A DNA stretch of 64,000 nt, from assembly GCF_007858185.1 (NCBI RefSeq), contig NZ_VFES01000014.1, positions 155,839 through 219,838 of the forward strand, read 5' to 3'. This DNA is from Pseudomonas grimontii (GTDB lineage: Bacteria > Pseudomonadota > Gammaproteobacteria > Pseudomonadales > Pseudomonadaceae). Of the stretch, positions 34,750 to 43,242 are shown one piece after another. Below the pieces are notes generated by a model. It was not told the DNA's origin, ran no database searches, and saw only the letters and a program-made list of their open reading frames with translations. Position numbers and translations under genes: made by a program. The stretch's first letter is position 1; every line of letters starts with the position of its first letter.

Positions 34750-36888
34750 ATGTTCGACACCCTCTCCATACGTTTGAAAATCGTGCTGCTGTCCGGGCTA
34801 TGTCTGCTGGGCGTAATAGCGTTGATCATCAGCATCAACCTTTACGAAACCAACCAGAACGACCATCTGATCAGCGATTCAAGCTCGCGAATGCTCACCA
34901 GCAGCGTGCAGAACCTGCTGCAAGCCAAGGCAGCGGAGCAAGCCGTGCTGCTGCGGAAAACCTTTGGTGAAAATCTTACCGTGATCACCGCCATCGCCGA
35001 TCAGGTCAAAGACCTGCGCAACCTGGCCACCAAGCGCTCGCTGGACCCCGGCGCCTTGCGTGAAGAACTCAACCAGAGCCTGAAAACCACCTTCGAACGC
35101 AACAGCAAAGTGCTCGGCATCTGGCTGGCGTTCGAGCCCAATGGCCTGGACGGCAAGGACAGCGAGTTCGCCAATGACAAGACCCGCGCGTCCAATGAAA
35201 AAGGCCGCTTCTCCAGCTACTGGAACCGCGTCGGTGGTGAACCCTTGAACACCATCATGCTCGAGGAAGACCTGACCAAGACCACCCTCAACCTCAGCGG
35301 AACGCCCTACAACATTTGGTACACCTGCCCCCGGGACACCCGAAGCACCTGCCTGCTGGACCCATATGAAGACACGGTGACCGGCACACCAGTACTGATG
35401 ACCACCATCTCCTTGCCGATGATCGTGGACGGGAAAGTCATTGGCGTGGTCGGTGTCGATATCGCCCTCAACACCCTGCAAGCCAGCACGGACGCCGCGC
35501 AAAAAGAGCTGTTCGACGGTGCGGCACACCTTGAGATCATTTCCAGCAACGGCCTGATTGCGGCCTACAGTGGCGAACCCGCCAAGGTTGGAAAAAATCT
35601 GGTCGACACCCTCGGTGCAGAAGGCAAGGAGATCGTGCAACTGCTCGCCAGTGGCAGCTATGTCAACCGCGAACAAGGCGACACCATCCGCGCGGTTTAC
35701 CCGGTCAAGCCCATTGCCGATGCCAAAGCCTGGGGCGTAGTGATCAAACTGCCCAAACACGTGATGCTTGCCGACAGCACGAAACTTCAAGGCGTGCTCG
35801 ACGCAGCCCAGGCCAGCGGCACCCTCAAGGCCCTGCTGGTCGGTGCCGCCGCCGGCTTGCTCGGCTTGCTGCTGATCTGGCTCACCGCCACCGGCGTCAC
35901 CCGTCCGATCAACAGCGTGGCAGCCATGCTTAAAGACATCGCCAGCGGCGACGGCGACCTCACCCAGCGCCTGGCCTACGCCAAGAAGGATGAGCTGGGC
36001 GAACTGGTGAACTGGTTCAACCGCTTCCTCGACAAGCTGCAACCGACCATCGCGCAGATCAAACAAAGCATCACCGAAGCACGCGGCACGGCTGACCAGT
36101 CCTCGGCCATCGCGCGCCAGACCAGCGAAGGCATGCAGGTGCAGTTCCGCGAAATCGACCAAGTGGCCACGGCGTCCAACGAGATGAGCGCCACCGCCCA
36201 CGACGTCGCCAACAGCGCCTCCAATGCTGCCAACGCAGCGCGCGGCGCCGACCAGTCAGCGCGTGAAGGCATGTCGATCATCGAGCAGAGCACCCGCGAC
36301 ATCACCACCCTCGCCGAAGAAGTCAGCAAGGCCGTGGGCGAAGTCGAAGCCCTGGCCGTCAACAGCGAACAGATCGGTTCAGTCCTGGAAGTGATCCGCA
36401 GCATTGCCGAGCAGACCAACCTGCTGGCGCTCAACGCAGCAATTGAAGCGGCACGCGCCGGGGAAAGCGGCCGGGGGTTTGCGGTGGTGGCCGACGAAGT
36501 GCGCAACCTGGCCAAGCGCACCCAGGATTCGGTGGAGGAAATCCGCCTGGTGATCGAACGCATCCAGAGCGGCACCCGAGGGGTGGTGGCGACCATGCAC
36601 TCCAGCCAAAGCCAAGCCCAGAGCAATGCCGGACAGATCCATCAAGCCGTGCAGGCCTTGGGCAAGATCAGTGATGCAGTGACGGTGATCAGTGACATGA
36701 ACCTGCAAATCGCCAGCGCCGCCGAGCAGCAAAGCGCCGTGGCCGAAGAGGTCAACCGCAACGTCTCGGCGATCCGCACCGTGACCGAAACCCTCACCGG
36801 CCAGGCCACCGAATCGGCGGCCATCAGCAGCCAGCTCAATGCCTTGGCCAGCCAGCAGATGAAACTCATGGATCAGTTCAAGGTTTAA
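34750..36888 (+). CDS. Methyl-accepting chemotaxis protein, double-Cache sensor type
   Basis: 712 residues. Membrane helix 1 is at about 9-30, then a large periplasmic dCache domain (about 35-350, with GRFSSYWNRVGGEP, DPYEDTVTGTPVLMTTISLPM and VIGVVGVDIAL) and helix 2 at about 358-382. A HAMP domain with RPINSVAAMLKDIASGDGDLTQRL and a long cytoplasmic coiled coil follow, with the conserved hairpin EQTNLLALNAAIEAARAGESGRGFAVVADEVRNLA. It has no C-terminal CheR-binding pentapeptide. The dCache pattern suggests a small organic or amino-acid ligand, but the ligand cannot be named. The gene is monocistronic, followed by a REPIN. Confidence 0.92.
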   Translation: MFDTLSIRLKIVLLSGLCLLGVIALIISINLYETNQNDHLISDSSSRMLTSSVQNLLQAKAAEQAVLLRKTFGENLTVITAIADQVKDLRNLATKRSLDPGALREELNQSLKTTFERNSKVLGIWLAFEPNGLDGKDSEFANDKTRASNEKGRFSSYWNRVGGEPLNTIMLEEDLTKTTLNLSGTPYNIWYTCPRDTRSTCLLDPYEDTVTGTPVLMTTISLPMIVDGKVIGVVGVDIALNTLQASTDAAQKELFDGAAHLEIISSNGLIAAYSGEPAKVGKNLVDTLGAEGKEIVQLLASGSYVNREQGDTIRAVYPVKPIADAKAWGVVIKLPKHVMLADSTKLQGVLDAAQASGTLKALLVGAAAGLLGLLLIWLTATGVTRPINSVAAMLKDIASGDGDLTQRLAYAKKDELGELVNWFNRFLDKLQPTIAQIKQSITEARGTADQSSAIARQTSEGMQVQFREIDQVATASNEMSATAHDVANSASNAANAARGADQSAREGMSIIEQSTRDITTLAEEVSKAVGEVEALAVNSEQIGSVLEVIRSIAEQTNLLALNAAIEAARAGESGRGFAVVADEVRNLAKRTQDSVEEIRLVIERIQSGTRGVVATMHSSQSQAQSNAGQIHQAVQALGKISDAVTVISDMNLQIASAAEQQSAVAEEVNRNVSAIRTVTETLTGQATESAAISSQLNALASQQMKLMDQFKV

Positions 36889-36904
36889 GAAACACCACAG
36901 GACC

Positions 36905-36997
36905 AATGTGGGAGGGGGCTTGCCCCCGATGGCGATGTGTCAGCTACAGATGAGTTGACTGACACACTGCAATCGGGGGCAAGCCCCCTCCCACATT
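36905..36997. repeat. GI-type REPIN between the chemoreceptor and nitroreductase genes
   Basis: Inverted TGTGGGAGGGGGCTTGC arms. The right end is one base from the stop codon of the convergent nitroreductase gene. Confidence 0.9.
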
Positions 36998-36998
36998 G

Positions 36999-37562
36999 TC
37001 AAAGACCAGGCCAGGCCTTCACAAACGCCGCCACATCTTCTTTAGCTGCGGTACGCGGTGGATTCTGTGGTGTCCCCAAATAGAGGAAGCCAATCACTTC
37101 CTCATCCGCCGTCAGCCCCAGGCCTTTGGCGACGTGGGCCGAGTAGGACAATTCACCCGTGCGCCACACCGCACCAATCCCCTGGGCATAGGCCGCCAGC
37201 AGAATGCCGTGGGCCGCGCAGGCGGCTGCCAGCCGTTGTTCGGATTTGGGCACCTTGAAGTGCTCCTGCAGGCGGGCAATCACCACCACCACCAGCGGCG
37301 CGCGCAACGGGCCGTTCTGGGCCTTATCGATGGCGGCTTGCGGGGCATCGGCGTCTTGCAGGCGGGCGGCTTCGGCCAACAGCGTGCCCAGCTGCTCACG
37401 GGCGGCACCTTCCACGGTGAGGAAACGCCAAGGGCGCAGTTGGCCGTGGTCGGGCGCACGCATGGCGGCGGCGAACAGCACATCGCGCTGCTCCTGGGTC
37501 GGTGCCGGTTCCAGCAAACGCGGCACGGAAACACGGTTGAGCAAAGCGTCGAGAGCCTGCAT
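36999..37562 (-). CDS. NAD(P)H nitroreductase family protein (YdjA-like)
   Basis: 187 residues from the ATG at 37562, chosen because GGAGGTGG lies just upstream and the FMN-binding fold begins there. RRVSVPRLLEPAPT-type start (NRVSVPRLLEPAP), then APDHGQLRPWRFLTVEG, AHGILLAAYAQGIGAVWRTG and GLTADEEVIGFLYLGTP. The family consists of small FMN-dependent oxidoreductases with a missing lobe compared with NfsA/NfsB; the natural substrate is unknown. The stop is next to a REPIN. It is divergent from the di-heme protein gene. Confidence 0.88.
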   Translation of the reverse strand: MQALDALLNRVSVPRLLEPAPTQEQRDVLFAAAMRAPDHGQLRPWRFLTVEGAAREQLGTLLAEAARLQDADAPQAAIDKAQNGPLRAPLVVVVIARLQEHFKVPKSEQRLAAACAAHGILLAAYAQGIGAVWRTGELSYSAHVAKGLGLTADEEVIGFLYLGTPQNPPRTAAKEDVAAFVKAWPGL

Positions 37563-37624
37563 TGGCCACCTCCAGAAAAAATGTGCGCTCATTCTAGCGG
37601 GAATCAATCGGGATGCCACCAAAC

Positions 37625-37641
37625 GATAATTGCTCTTATTC
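37625..37641. promoter_or_regulatory. Possible Fur site before the di-heme/imelysin operon
   Basis: GATAATTGCTCTTATTC is a partial Fur-box match (11 of 19 consensus positions on the reverse strand by hand) about 60 bases before the first gene. The imelysin gene downstream belongs to an iron-regulated family. Confidence 0.4.
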
Positions 37642-37701
37642 AATCCGCCCGGCCCTGTTAGACTTTGCGACCTTATTTTCAGCCTTCGTCCGGGAAACTC
37701 G

Positions 37702-39141
37702 ATGTTTCGTTCGCTTATTCGCCTGTGCGCAGCGTTGATGGCCTTGAGCCTGGCCGCCTGCGATGACGCCCCGCGTTTCACCAACGCCGAGCCGGGTGAA
37801 TCGCGAGCGGGCGGCGCGACGACGGTGAACAAGCGCGACCAGAATGCGTTTTCCCTGCCCTCGGCCAACCTGTCGCCCACGCGCCGCCTGGATTTCAGCG
37901 TGGGCAACAGCTTCTTTCGCAGCCCTTGGGTGATCGCGCCGTCCACCACCACCGCCCGTGATGGCCTGGGCCCGCTGTTCAACACCAACGCCTGCCAGAA
38001 CTGCCATATCAAGGACGGCCGTGGCCACCCGCCGCTGCCCGACGCGGCCAATGCGGTGTCGATGCTGGTGCGCCTGTCGATCCCCGTGTCTATCCAGGAG
38101 CAGCCGCTCTACGCCAAGCTCATCGAGCAGGCGGGCGTGGTGCCCGAGCCCGTCTACGGCGGGCAATTGCAGGACATGGCAGTGCCCGGCGTGCCGCCTG
38201 AAGGCAAGGTCCGGGTCGACTACACACCGGTCAACGTCACGTTCAAGGACGGCAGCGTCGTCGAGCTGCGCAAGCCCGACCTGCAGATCACCCAGCTCGG
38301 CTATGGCCCGATGCACCCGGACACGCGCTTCTCCGCGCGCATCGCCCCGCCGATGATCGGCCTGGGCCTGCTCGAAGCCATCAGCGACGCGGACATCCTG
38401 CGCAACACCGAGCCGAAGACCGCCGACAAGGAAGCCCTCATCGGCCGGGCGAATTGGGTCTGGGATGACGACGCGCAAAAAACCGTACTCGGGCGTTTTG
38501 GCTGGAAAGCCGGGCAACCCAACCTCAATCAACAAAATGTTCACGCGTTTTCTGGTGATATGGGCCTCACCACCTCCCTGAGACCCTTCGATGACTGCAC
38601 CGACGCCCAAGTCGCCTGCAAACAGGCGCCCAACGGCAATGGCCGCGATGGCGAGCCGGAAGTCAGCGATAACATCCTGCGCCTGGTGCTGTTCTACACC
38701 CGCAACCTGGCCGTGCCCGTGCGCCGCGACGTCAACACGCCGCAGGTGCTGGCCGGGAAAAACCTGTTCTACCAGGCCGGTTGCCAGGGTTGCCATAAAC
38801 CGACATTCACCACCGCCGGGAATGCCGCCGAACCCGAGTTGGCCAACCAAGTGATTCGCCCCTACAGCGATTTGCTGTTGCACGACATGGGCCCAGGCCT
38901 GGCCGACCACCGCACAGAATTCAAGGCCGGTGGCCGCGACTGGCGCACGCCGCCGTTGTGGGGCATCGGGCTGACGCAGACCGTCAGCGGCCATACCCAG
39001 TTCCTGCATGACGGCCGCGCCCGCAACCTGCTCGAAGCCGTGTTGTGGCACGGCGGTGAAGCACAAGCGGCGCAGCAGCATGTGTTGTCCTTCAATGCCG
39101 AGCAGCGCGCTGCGTTGCTGGCGTTCCTGAATTCTTTATAA
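37702..39141 (+). CDS. Di-heme cytochrome-type oxidoreductase (DUF1111), lipoprotein
   Basis: 479 residues from the ATG at 37702. A signal peptide ends at lipobox SLAAC (Cys 20), so the protein is probably membrane-anchored in the periplasm. There are two c-type heme sites, C98-QN-C101-H and C361-QG-C364-H, the second within the C-terminal cytochrome domain. The family is called thiol oxidoreductase or putative di-heme peroxidase; no activity is proven. It is the first gene of a three-gene operon with an imelysin and a DUF1513 protein, like PA4371-PA4373 of P. aeruginosa (from memory), but the icmP imelysin usually upstream is absent here. Confidence 0.87.
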   Translation: MFRSLIRLCAALMALSLAACDDAPRFTNAEPGESRAGGATTVNKRDQNAFSLPSANLSPTRRLDFSVGNSFFRSPWVIAPSTTTARDGLGPLFNTNACQNCHIKDGRGHPPLPDAANAVSMLVRLSIPVSIQEQPLYAKLIEQAGVVPEPVYGGQLQDMAVPGVPPEGKVRVDYTPVNVTFKDGSVVELRKPDLQITQLGYGPMHPDTRFSARIAPPMIGLGLLEAISDADILRNTEPKTADKEALIGRANWVWDDDAQKTVLGRFGWKAGQPNLNQQNVHAFSGDMGLTTSLRPFDDCTDAQVACKQAPNGNGRDGEPEVSDNILRLVLFYTRNLAVPVRRDVNTPQVLAGKNLFYQAGCQGCHKPTFTTAGNAAEPELANQVIRPYSDLLLHDMGPGLADHRTEFKAGGRDWRTPPLWGIGLTQTVSGHTQFLHDGRARNLLEAVLWHGGEAQAAQQHVLSFNAEQRAALLAFLNSL

Positions 39142-39172
39142 GCTTCGCCCCAATTACAGAAGGGAGCTCGAC

Positions 39173-40237
39173 ATGTTCCGTCCCAAGTTGTTGTTCACCA
39201 GCCTGGCCGCCCTCGCCCTGGGTGCCTGCTCGCCCCAAGACCCGCAAGCCGTGACCTCGGCGGCGATCGCCAAGCAGGTGATCCTGCCGACCTACAGCCG
39301 TTGGGTCGAAGCCGACCGCCAGTTGGCCGTCAGCGCCCTCGCCTACTGCCAGGGCAAGGAAAGCCTGGACACCGCCCGCGCCGACTTCCTCCACGCGCAA
39401 AAAGCCTGGGCCGAGTTGCAGCCGCTGCTGATCGGCCCGCTGGCCGAGGGCAACCGCTCGTGGCAGGTGCAGTTCTGGCCGGACAAGAAGAACCTCGTGG
39501 GCCGCCAGGTCGAGCAATTGGTCGCCGCCCAGCCGCAGATCGACGGCGCCGCACTGGCCAAGTCCAGCGTGGTGGTTCAGGGCCTGTCGGCCTACGAATA
39601 CATTCTCTATGACGCCAAGACCGACATCGCCGACGATGCGCAGAAAGCCCGCTACTGCCCGCTGCTGGTAGCCATCGGTGATCGCCAGAAAGCCCTGGCC
39701 GAAGAAATCCTGGCCAGTTGGAACAGCACCGACGGCATGCTCGCGCAGATGAGCAAGTTTCCGAACCAGCGCTACGCCGATTCCCACGAAGCCATCGCCG
39801 ACCTGCTGCGCGTACAAGTGACCGCATTGGACACCCTGAAGAAAAAACTCGGCACGCCCATGGGCCGCCAGACCAAGGGCATCCCGCAGCCGTTCCAGGC
39901 CGATGCATGGCGCAGCCAGTCGTCCCTGCAAAGCCTGGAGGCCAGCCTCGCCGCCGCCCAGACCGTGTGGGTCGGTGTCGACAACAAGGGCCTGCGTGGT
40001 TTGCTGCCGGCGGATCAAAAGCCATTGGCCGACAAGATCGACGCGGCCTATGCCGCCTCGCTGAAACTGTTCGCCAGCAACCAGCGCACCCTCAACGAAC
40101 TGTTGAACGATGACGCCGGGCGCCAGCAGCTCAACGACATTTACGACAGCCTCAACGTCGTCCACCGCCTGCACGAAGGCGAGCTGGCCAAGGCGCTGGG
40201 GATCCAACTGGGCTTCAATGCCAACGACGGTGACTGA
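39173..40237 (+). CDS. Imelysin-family lipoprotein (iron-regulated, M75-like)
   Basis: 354 residues. The lipobox ALGAC puts the lipidated Cys at 19. Two helical-bundle repeats follow. The GxHxxE motif of imelysins appears as GLSAYE in VVQGLSAYEYILYD, so the His is replaced, which argues against classical peptidase metal chemistry. Imelysins bind iron or heme-related ligands at the outer or periplasmic surface. GGGAG precedes the ATG. It is the middle gene of the di-heme/imelysin/DUF1513 operon, and its stop overlaps the next start. Confidence 0.88.
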   Translation: MFRPKLLFTSLAALALGACSPQDPQAVTSAAIAKQVILPTYSRWVEADRQLAVSALAYCQGKESLDTARADFLHAQKAWAELQPLLIGPLAEGNRSWQVQFWPDKKNLVGRQVEQLVAAQPQIDGAALAKSSVVVQGLSAYEYILYDAKTDIADDAQKARYCPLLVAIGDRQKALAEEILASWNSTDGMLAQMSKFPNQRYADSHEAIADLLRVQVTALDTLKKKLGTPMGRQTKGIPQPFQADAWRSQSSLQSLEASLAAAQTVWVGVDNKGLRGLLPADQKPLADKIDAAYAASLKLFASNQRTLNELLNDDAGRQQLNDIYDSLNVVHRLHEGELAKALGIQLGFNANDGD

Positions 40238-41337
40238 TGATGCTCAGGCGACAGGCTTTGGCCATCGGCAGCGTGCTGCTCAGCGCACTCACGTTGGGTG
40301 GCTGGACGCTGTTCAAAGGGAAAGACAAGCGCCCGCTGCTGCTGTCGGCGCGCGATGATGCAGACGGCAAGCACTACGCCGTAGGCTTTCACTTGGACGG
40401 CAAGCAGGTGTTTACCACCCAGGTCGGCCAGCGCTGCCACGACATTATCAACCACCCGACGCTGCCGATTGCGCTGTTCGTTGCCCGCCGGCCGGGCACC
40501 GAGAGCTACCTGATCGACCTGCGCGATGGCAGCCTGCTGCAAACCATCACCTCGAACGCCAACCGCCACTTCTATGGCCATGCGGTCATCCACAAGAGCG
40601 GCGATTGGCTGTACGCCACCGAGAACGACACGTCCGAGCCCGGCCGTGGCCTGCTCGGTGTGTATAAGTTTGAAGGCGAGCGGCTGGTGCACAGCGGCGA
40701 GATTTCCACCCATGGCATCGGACCGCACCAGGTGTCGTGGATGCCCGACGGCGAAACCCTGGTGGTGGCCAATGGCGGCATTCGCACCGAAGCCGAAAGC
40801 CGCGTGGAGATGAACCTCAACGCCATGGAACCGAGCCTGGTGCTGATGCAGCGCGATGGCACCCTGATCAGCAAGGAAACCCTCGGCCAGCAAATGAACA
40901 GCGTGCGCCACATGGGCATCGCCAGCGATGGCACCATTCTGACCGGCCAGCAGTTCATGGGGCCTTCCCAGGAGCGTTCCGAGTTGCTCGCGATCAAGCG
41001 TCCGGGCCAGCCGTTCGTGGCCTTCCCAGCGGCCGATGAGCAGTTGCAGGCCATGGGGCATTACACCGCCAGCGTCGCAGTGCACAGCGAATTGCGCCTG
41101 GTGGCGTTGACCGCACCGCGTGGCAACCGCTTCTTTATCTGGGACATGGACACCGCTGAGCTGCGCCTGGATGGACCGTTGCCCGATTGCGCAGGCGTCG
41201 GTGCGGTGGCAGACGGGTTTGTCGTCACCTCGGGCCAGGGCCGTTGCCGCTACTACGATTGCCGCCAGAAACAGCTGGTCGCCAAACCGTTGGAATTACC
41301 GGCGGGGCTTTGGGATAACCATCTGCATCTGATCTGA
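40237..41337 (+). CDS. DUF1513 beta-propeller-like periplasmic protein
   Basis: 366 residues, beginning with two Met codons at the TGATGATG junction. The N-terminal MMLRRQALAIGSVLLSALTL is a signal or Tat-like segment (RR followed by a short hydrophobic core). The rest is rich in repeated beta-strand units such as HVSGEISTHGIGPHQVSWMPDGETLVVANGG-type blades (YAVGFHLDGKQVFTT, GHAVIHKSGDWLYATEND), consistent with a seven-bladed propeller. The function is unknown; DUF1513 genes are found with imelysins, suggesting a role in periplasmic iron handling. A terminator follows. Confidence 0.83.
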   Translation: MMLRRQALAIGSVLLSALTLGGWTLFKGKDKRPLLLSARDDADGKHYAVGFHLDGKQVFTTQVGQRCHDIINHPTLPIALFVARRPGTESYLIDLRDGSLLQTITSNANRHFYGHAVIHKSGDWLYATENDTSEPGRGLLGVYKFEGERLVHSGEISTHGIGPHQVSWMPDGETLVVANGGIRTEAESRVEMNLNAMEPSLVLMQRDGTLISKETLGQQMNSVRHMGIASDGTILTGQQFMGPSQERSELLAIKRPGQPFVAFPAADEQLQAMGHYTASVAVHSELRLVALTAPRGNRFFIWDMDTAELRLDGPLPDCAGVGAVADGFVVTSGQGRCRYYDCRQKQLVAKPLELPAGLWDNHLHLI

Positions 41338-41376
41338 ACTGCGTCAGACGCGTTGCGGATAAGGTTTGAAAGGCAA

Positions 41377-41408
41377 AAAAAAGGGCCTCGCATCGCAAGG
41401 CCCTTTTT
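41377..41408. terminator. Bidirectional terminator
   Basis: AAGGGCCT (41381-41388) and AGGCCCTT (41398-41405) form a stem flanked by A and T tracts. It serves the DUF1513 operon on one side and the inaA cluster on the other. Confidence 0.88.
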
Positions 41409-41425
41409 CGGGGGTTTGAATCGTT

Positions 41426-41653
41426 TCAACTCTGCGGCCTCATCCCTTGAGACATCCCAAACATGAACAGCAACAGCTCATGATCAGGCTTGGCCGCCGT
41501 GCTCGCCTTGGCGACGCGCGGCAGCAGGCATTGCGCGCCACCTGGCACCGCGCTGAGCACTTGTGTGCGAGGTTGCTCCCATGCTGCCAGGGCCAGGGCT
41601 GCAATGCCCAGGGCCCCGATCAGGAACAAACCTCGTGCTATTTCTAACTTCAT
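41426..41653 (-). CDS. Small membrane or secreted protein, coupled to inaA
   Basis: 75 residues. Its ATG overlaps the inaA stop by 4 bases (ATGA), a strong sign of a real coupled gene. The first 24 residues, MKLEIARGLFLIGALGIAAL and onward, form a signal anchor; a single Cys and a Lys/Ala-rich middle follow, and it ends with a Met-rich FMFGMSQGM stretch. I do not recognise the family. It is the last gene of the ColR-controlled methyltransferase-inaA cluster, so a small envelope-stress or LPS-related role is possible. Confidence 0.6.
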   Translation of the reverse strand: MKLEIARGLFLIGALGIAALALAAWEQPRTQVLSAVPGGAQCLLPRVAKASTAAKPDHELLLFMFGMSQGMRPQS

Positions 41654-42369
41654 TTGGTTAAACCCTTGATAGCGCTGCCAAACGCCGTCTCGTAAAAGTA
41701 GCTGAGTTTTTCCCAGTCGGTGCTATTCCACGACGAATGGCGACGCAGCTGCAACATGTCATGGGAAGCCGCACGATAAGCCGTCAAGCGCTGGCGGCAC
41801 TTCTCAAAATCCAGCAACGCCACTTCCACCTGGGCCGCGTCGCCCTCGCCCGTCACCCGCACGAAAATATGCTTGATGTAAAGGCAACCGTGCTGCCAGC
41901 GTCCTTTGTGCATACGGGCCAGGGTGGTGGCCAACTCTTTGAGCAAGCGCTCATGCACACGCTCGCCGTACTGTTCGCGGGCACCGGCGGCGTACCAGTT
42001 TTCAATTTCGTCGAAGCCGTCGAGGGCAGCGGTAACCAGCAGCGCCTTCCAGTGGTGCTCGGGGTCACGACGCGCCTCACAAAAGACCATTTCGGGGACA
42101 CGTACATCCAACCCCCGCAAGCCCCTGAGGGCATCACGCTCGCGCAGCACGGTGGGGCGTCCAAACGGGTGCAGCCAACTGCGGTAGATATGGCCCGTCT
42201 GGCGCTTGCTGTAGAGCAAACGGCCATTGGCAGTCATTACACGCTGTACACCACTCTCACCGCCACGCCGGCGATTGGGCTCTTCGACCCATTCGCCTTG
42301 CTGACGCCAGAAATAATCGAAGCGTTCTTCGGGAGCTACGTGACTGCCTGCTACGCACTCAACTGCCAT
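41650..42369 (-). CDS. inaA: InaA-type lipopolysaccharide core kinase
   Basis: 239 residues from the ATG at 42369; the open frame upstream lacks homology to the fold. It has the Kdo/heptose kinase-like fold: glycine-poor N-lobe ending in LLYSKRQTGHIYRSWLHPFGRP, ERDALRGLRGLDVRVPEMVF, then the catalytic loop LARMHKGRWQHGCLYIKHIFV (catalytic Asp replaced in the usual HxD position, as in InaA/WaaP relatives) and VALLDFEKCRQ as the metal-binding DFE. It follows the methyltransferase gene by 4 bases. In P. fluorescens the equivalent methyltransferase/wapQ operon is controlled by ColRS (literature, from memory). Confidence 0.85.
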   Translation of the reverse strand: MAVECVAGSHVAPEERFDYFWRQQGEWVEEPNRRRGGESGVQRVMTANGRLLYSKRQTGHIYRSWLHPFGRPTVLRERDALRGLRGLDVRVPEMVFCEARRDPEHHWKALLVTAALDGFDEIENWYAAGAREQYGERVHERLLKELATTLARMHKGRWQHGCLYIKHIFVRVTGEGDAAQVEVALLDFEKCRQRLTAYRAASHDMLQLRRHSSWNSTDWEKLSYFYETAFGSAIKGLTK

Positions 42370-42373
42370 CCTG

Positions 42374-43054
42374 TTACCTCTTGCGCAATACATACACACG
42401 CCACATGGCGTAGAGCGGAATGAAGTCCAGGGAATCCTGAACACGGAAACCGGCTTGCTCGAACTCTGCTTCAACAGTAGCAGCCGGTAACACAAATCTG
42501 TTTTGGTAACCTTCCTGCTCACCTTTCTTGCGACGCTTTCCTTCGAGACGCTTGCGTTTCCAGGCTTTGAAATTGCCATCGACCCACAGCGAAATGATCA
42601 CGCTGTCACGGGTAACCCGCTGAAACTCGCGCAAAATCGCCAGCCGGTGCGCCGGGTCACCAATGTGGTGGAGCAGGCGCATACAGAAAATGCTGTCGAC
42701 CGAGTTATCCGGCAAATCAATATCAAAGGCAGACGTTTGCAAGGGCCGTACCCGTTTCACCACATCCGCGGGTTGGGCGACCGTCGCTACCTTCAACATG
42801 GATGCCGAATTGTCGGCGCCGATGATCACACGGTTGGGCTTTTCCGCCAGCAGCGGCCAGAAACGCCCGGCGCCACACGGCAGGTCCAGCACCAGGCCAG
42901 GCTCGCCGGCCATTGCCAGCGCGCCACGGGCCAGTTGCTCGTCGCGTTTGTGGGACAACCGGCGAGCCAGATTGTCCTGATGCTTGAGCAAATATTCTTG
43001 GGCGTGCTGATCGTCGTACTTGTCGGAAAATTCGAGCTTGATCGGGGTAGGCAT
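42374..43054 (-). CDS. Class I SAM-dependent methyltransferase of the colRS cluster
   Basis: 226 residues from the ATG at 43054, with AGGAGA upstream. SAM-binding motif I is LVLDLPCGAGRFWPLL (about 55-70); motif II acidic loop IIGADNSASM; motif IV SIFCMRLLHHIGDPAHRLAILREFQRV. The C-terminal extension GNFKAWKRKRLEGKRRKKGEQEGYQNRF is highly basic, suggesting contact with a phosphorylated substrate such as LPS core or membrane lipid, which is inference. A ColR-type box lies 69 bases upstream. It forms an operon with inaA and the small gene. Confidence 0.87.
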   Translation of the reverse strand: MPTPIKLEFSDKYDDQHAQEYLLKHQDNLARRLSHKRDEQLARGALAMAGEPGLVLDLPCGAGRFWPLLAEKPNRVIIGADNSASMLKVATVAQPADVVKRVRPLQTSAFDIDLPDNSVDSIFCMRLLHHIGDPAHRLAILREFQRVTRDSVIISLWVDGNFKAWKRKRLEGKRRKKGEQEGYQNRFVLPAATVEAEFEQAGFRVQDSLDFIPLYAMWRVYVLRKR

Positions 43055-43122
43055 CAACGGATCTCCTGTTGCTGATGCCTACGACCTTAAGCAGCGACCT
43101 GTGATCAACAGGTCAACCCTTT

Positions 43123-43138
43123 GTGAAAAACTTGTCCT
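43123..43138 (-). promoter_or_regulatory. ColR box before the methyltransferase-inaA operon
   Basis: On the minus strand the core TTTTTCAC (43130-43123) is preceded by ACAAG, matching the ColR pattern AC-N3-TTTTTCAC recalled from P. putida work. The same core precedes the sulfatase gene at 45314. Confidence 0.7.
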
Positions 43139-43242
43139 GTCCACTCTCATACATTTCAAAACTTTACAGACACAAGCAATATCATGGGGCCATCTTCGCC
43201 GAATTACGGGGATCTCTGGCAGGATAGCGGCAGGGGGAATGG

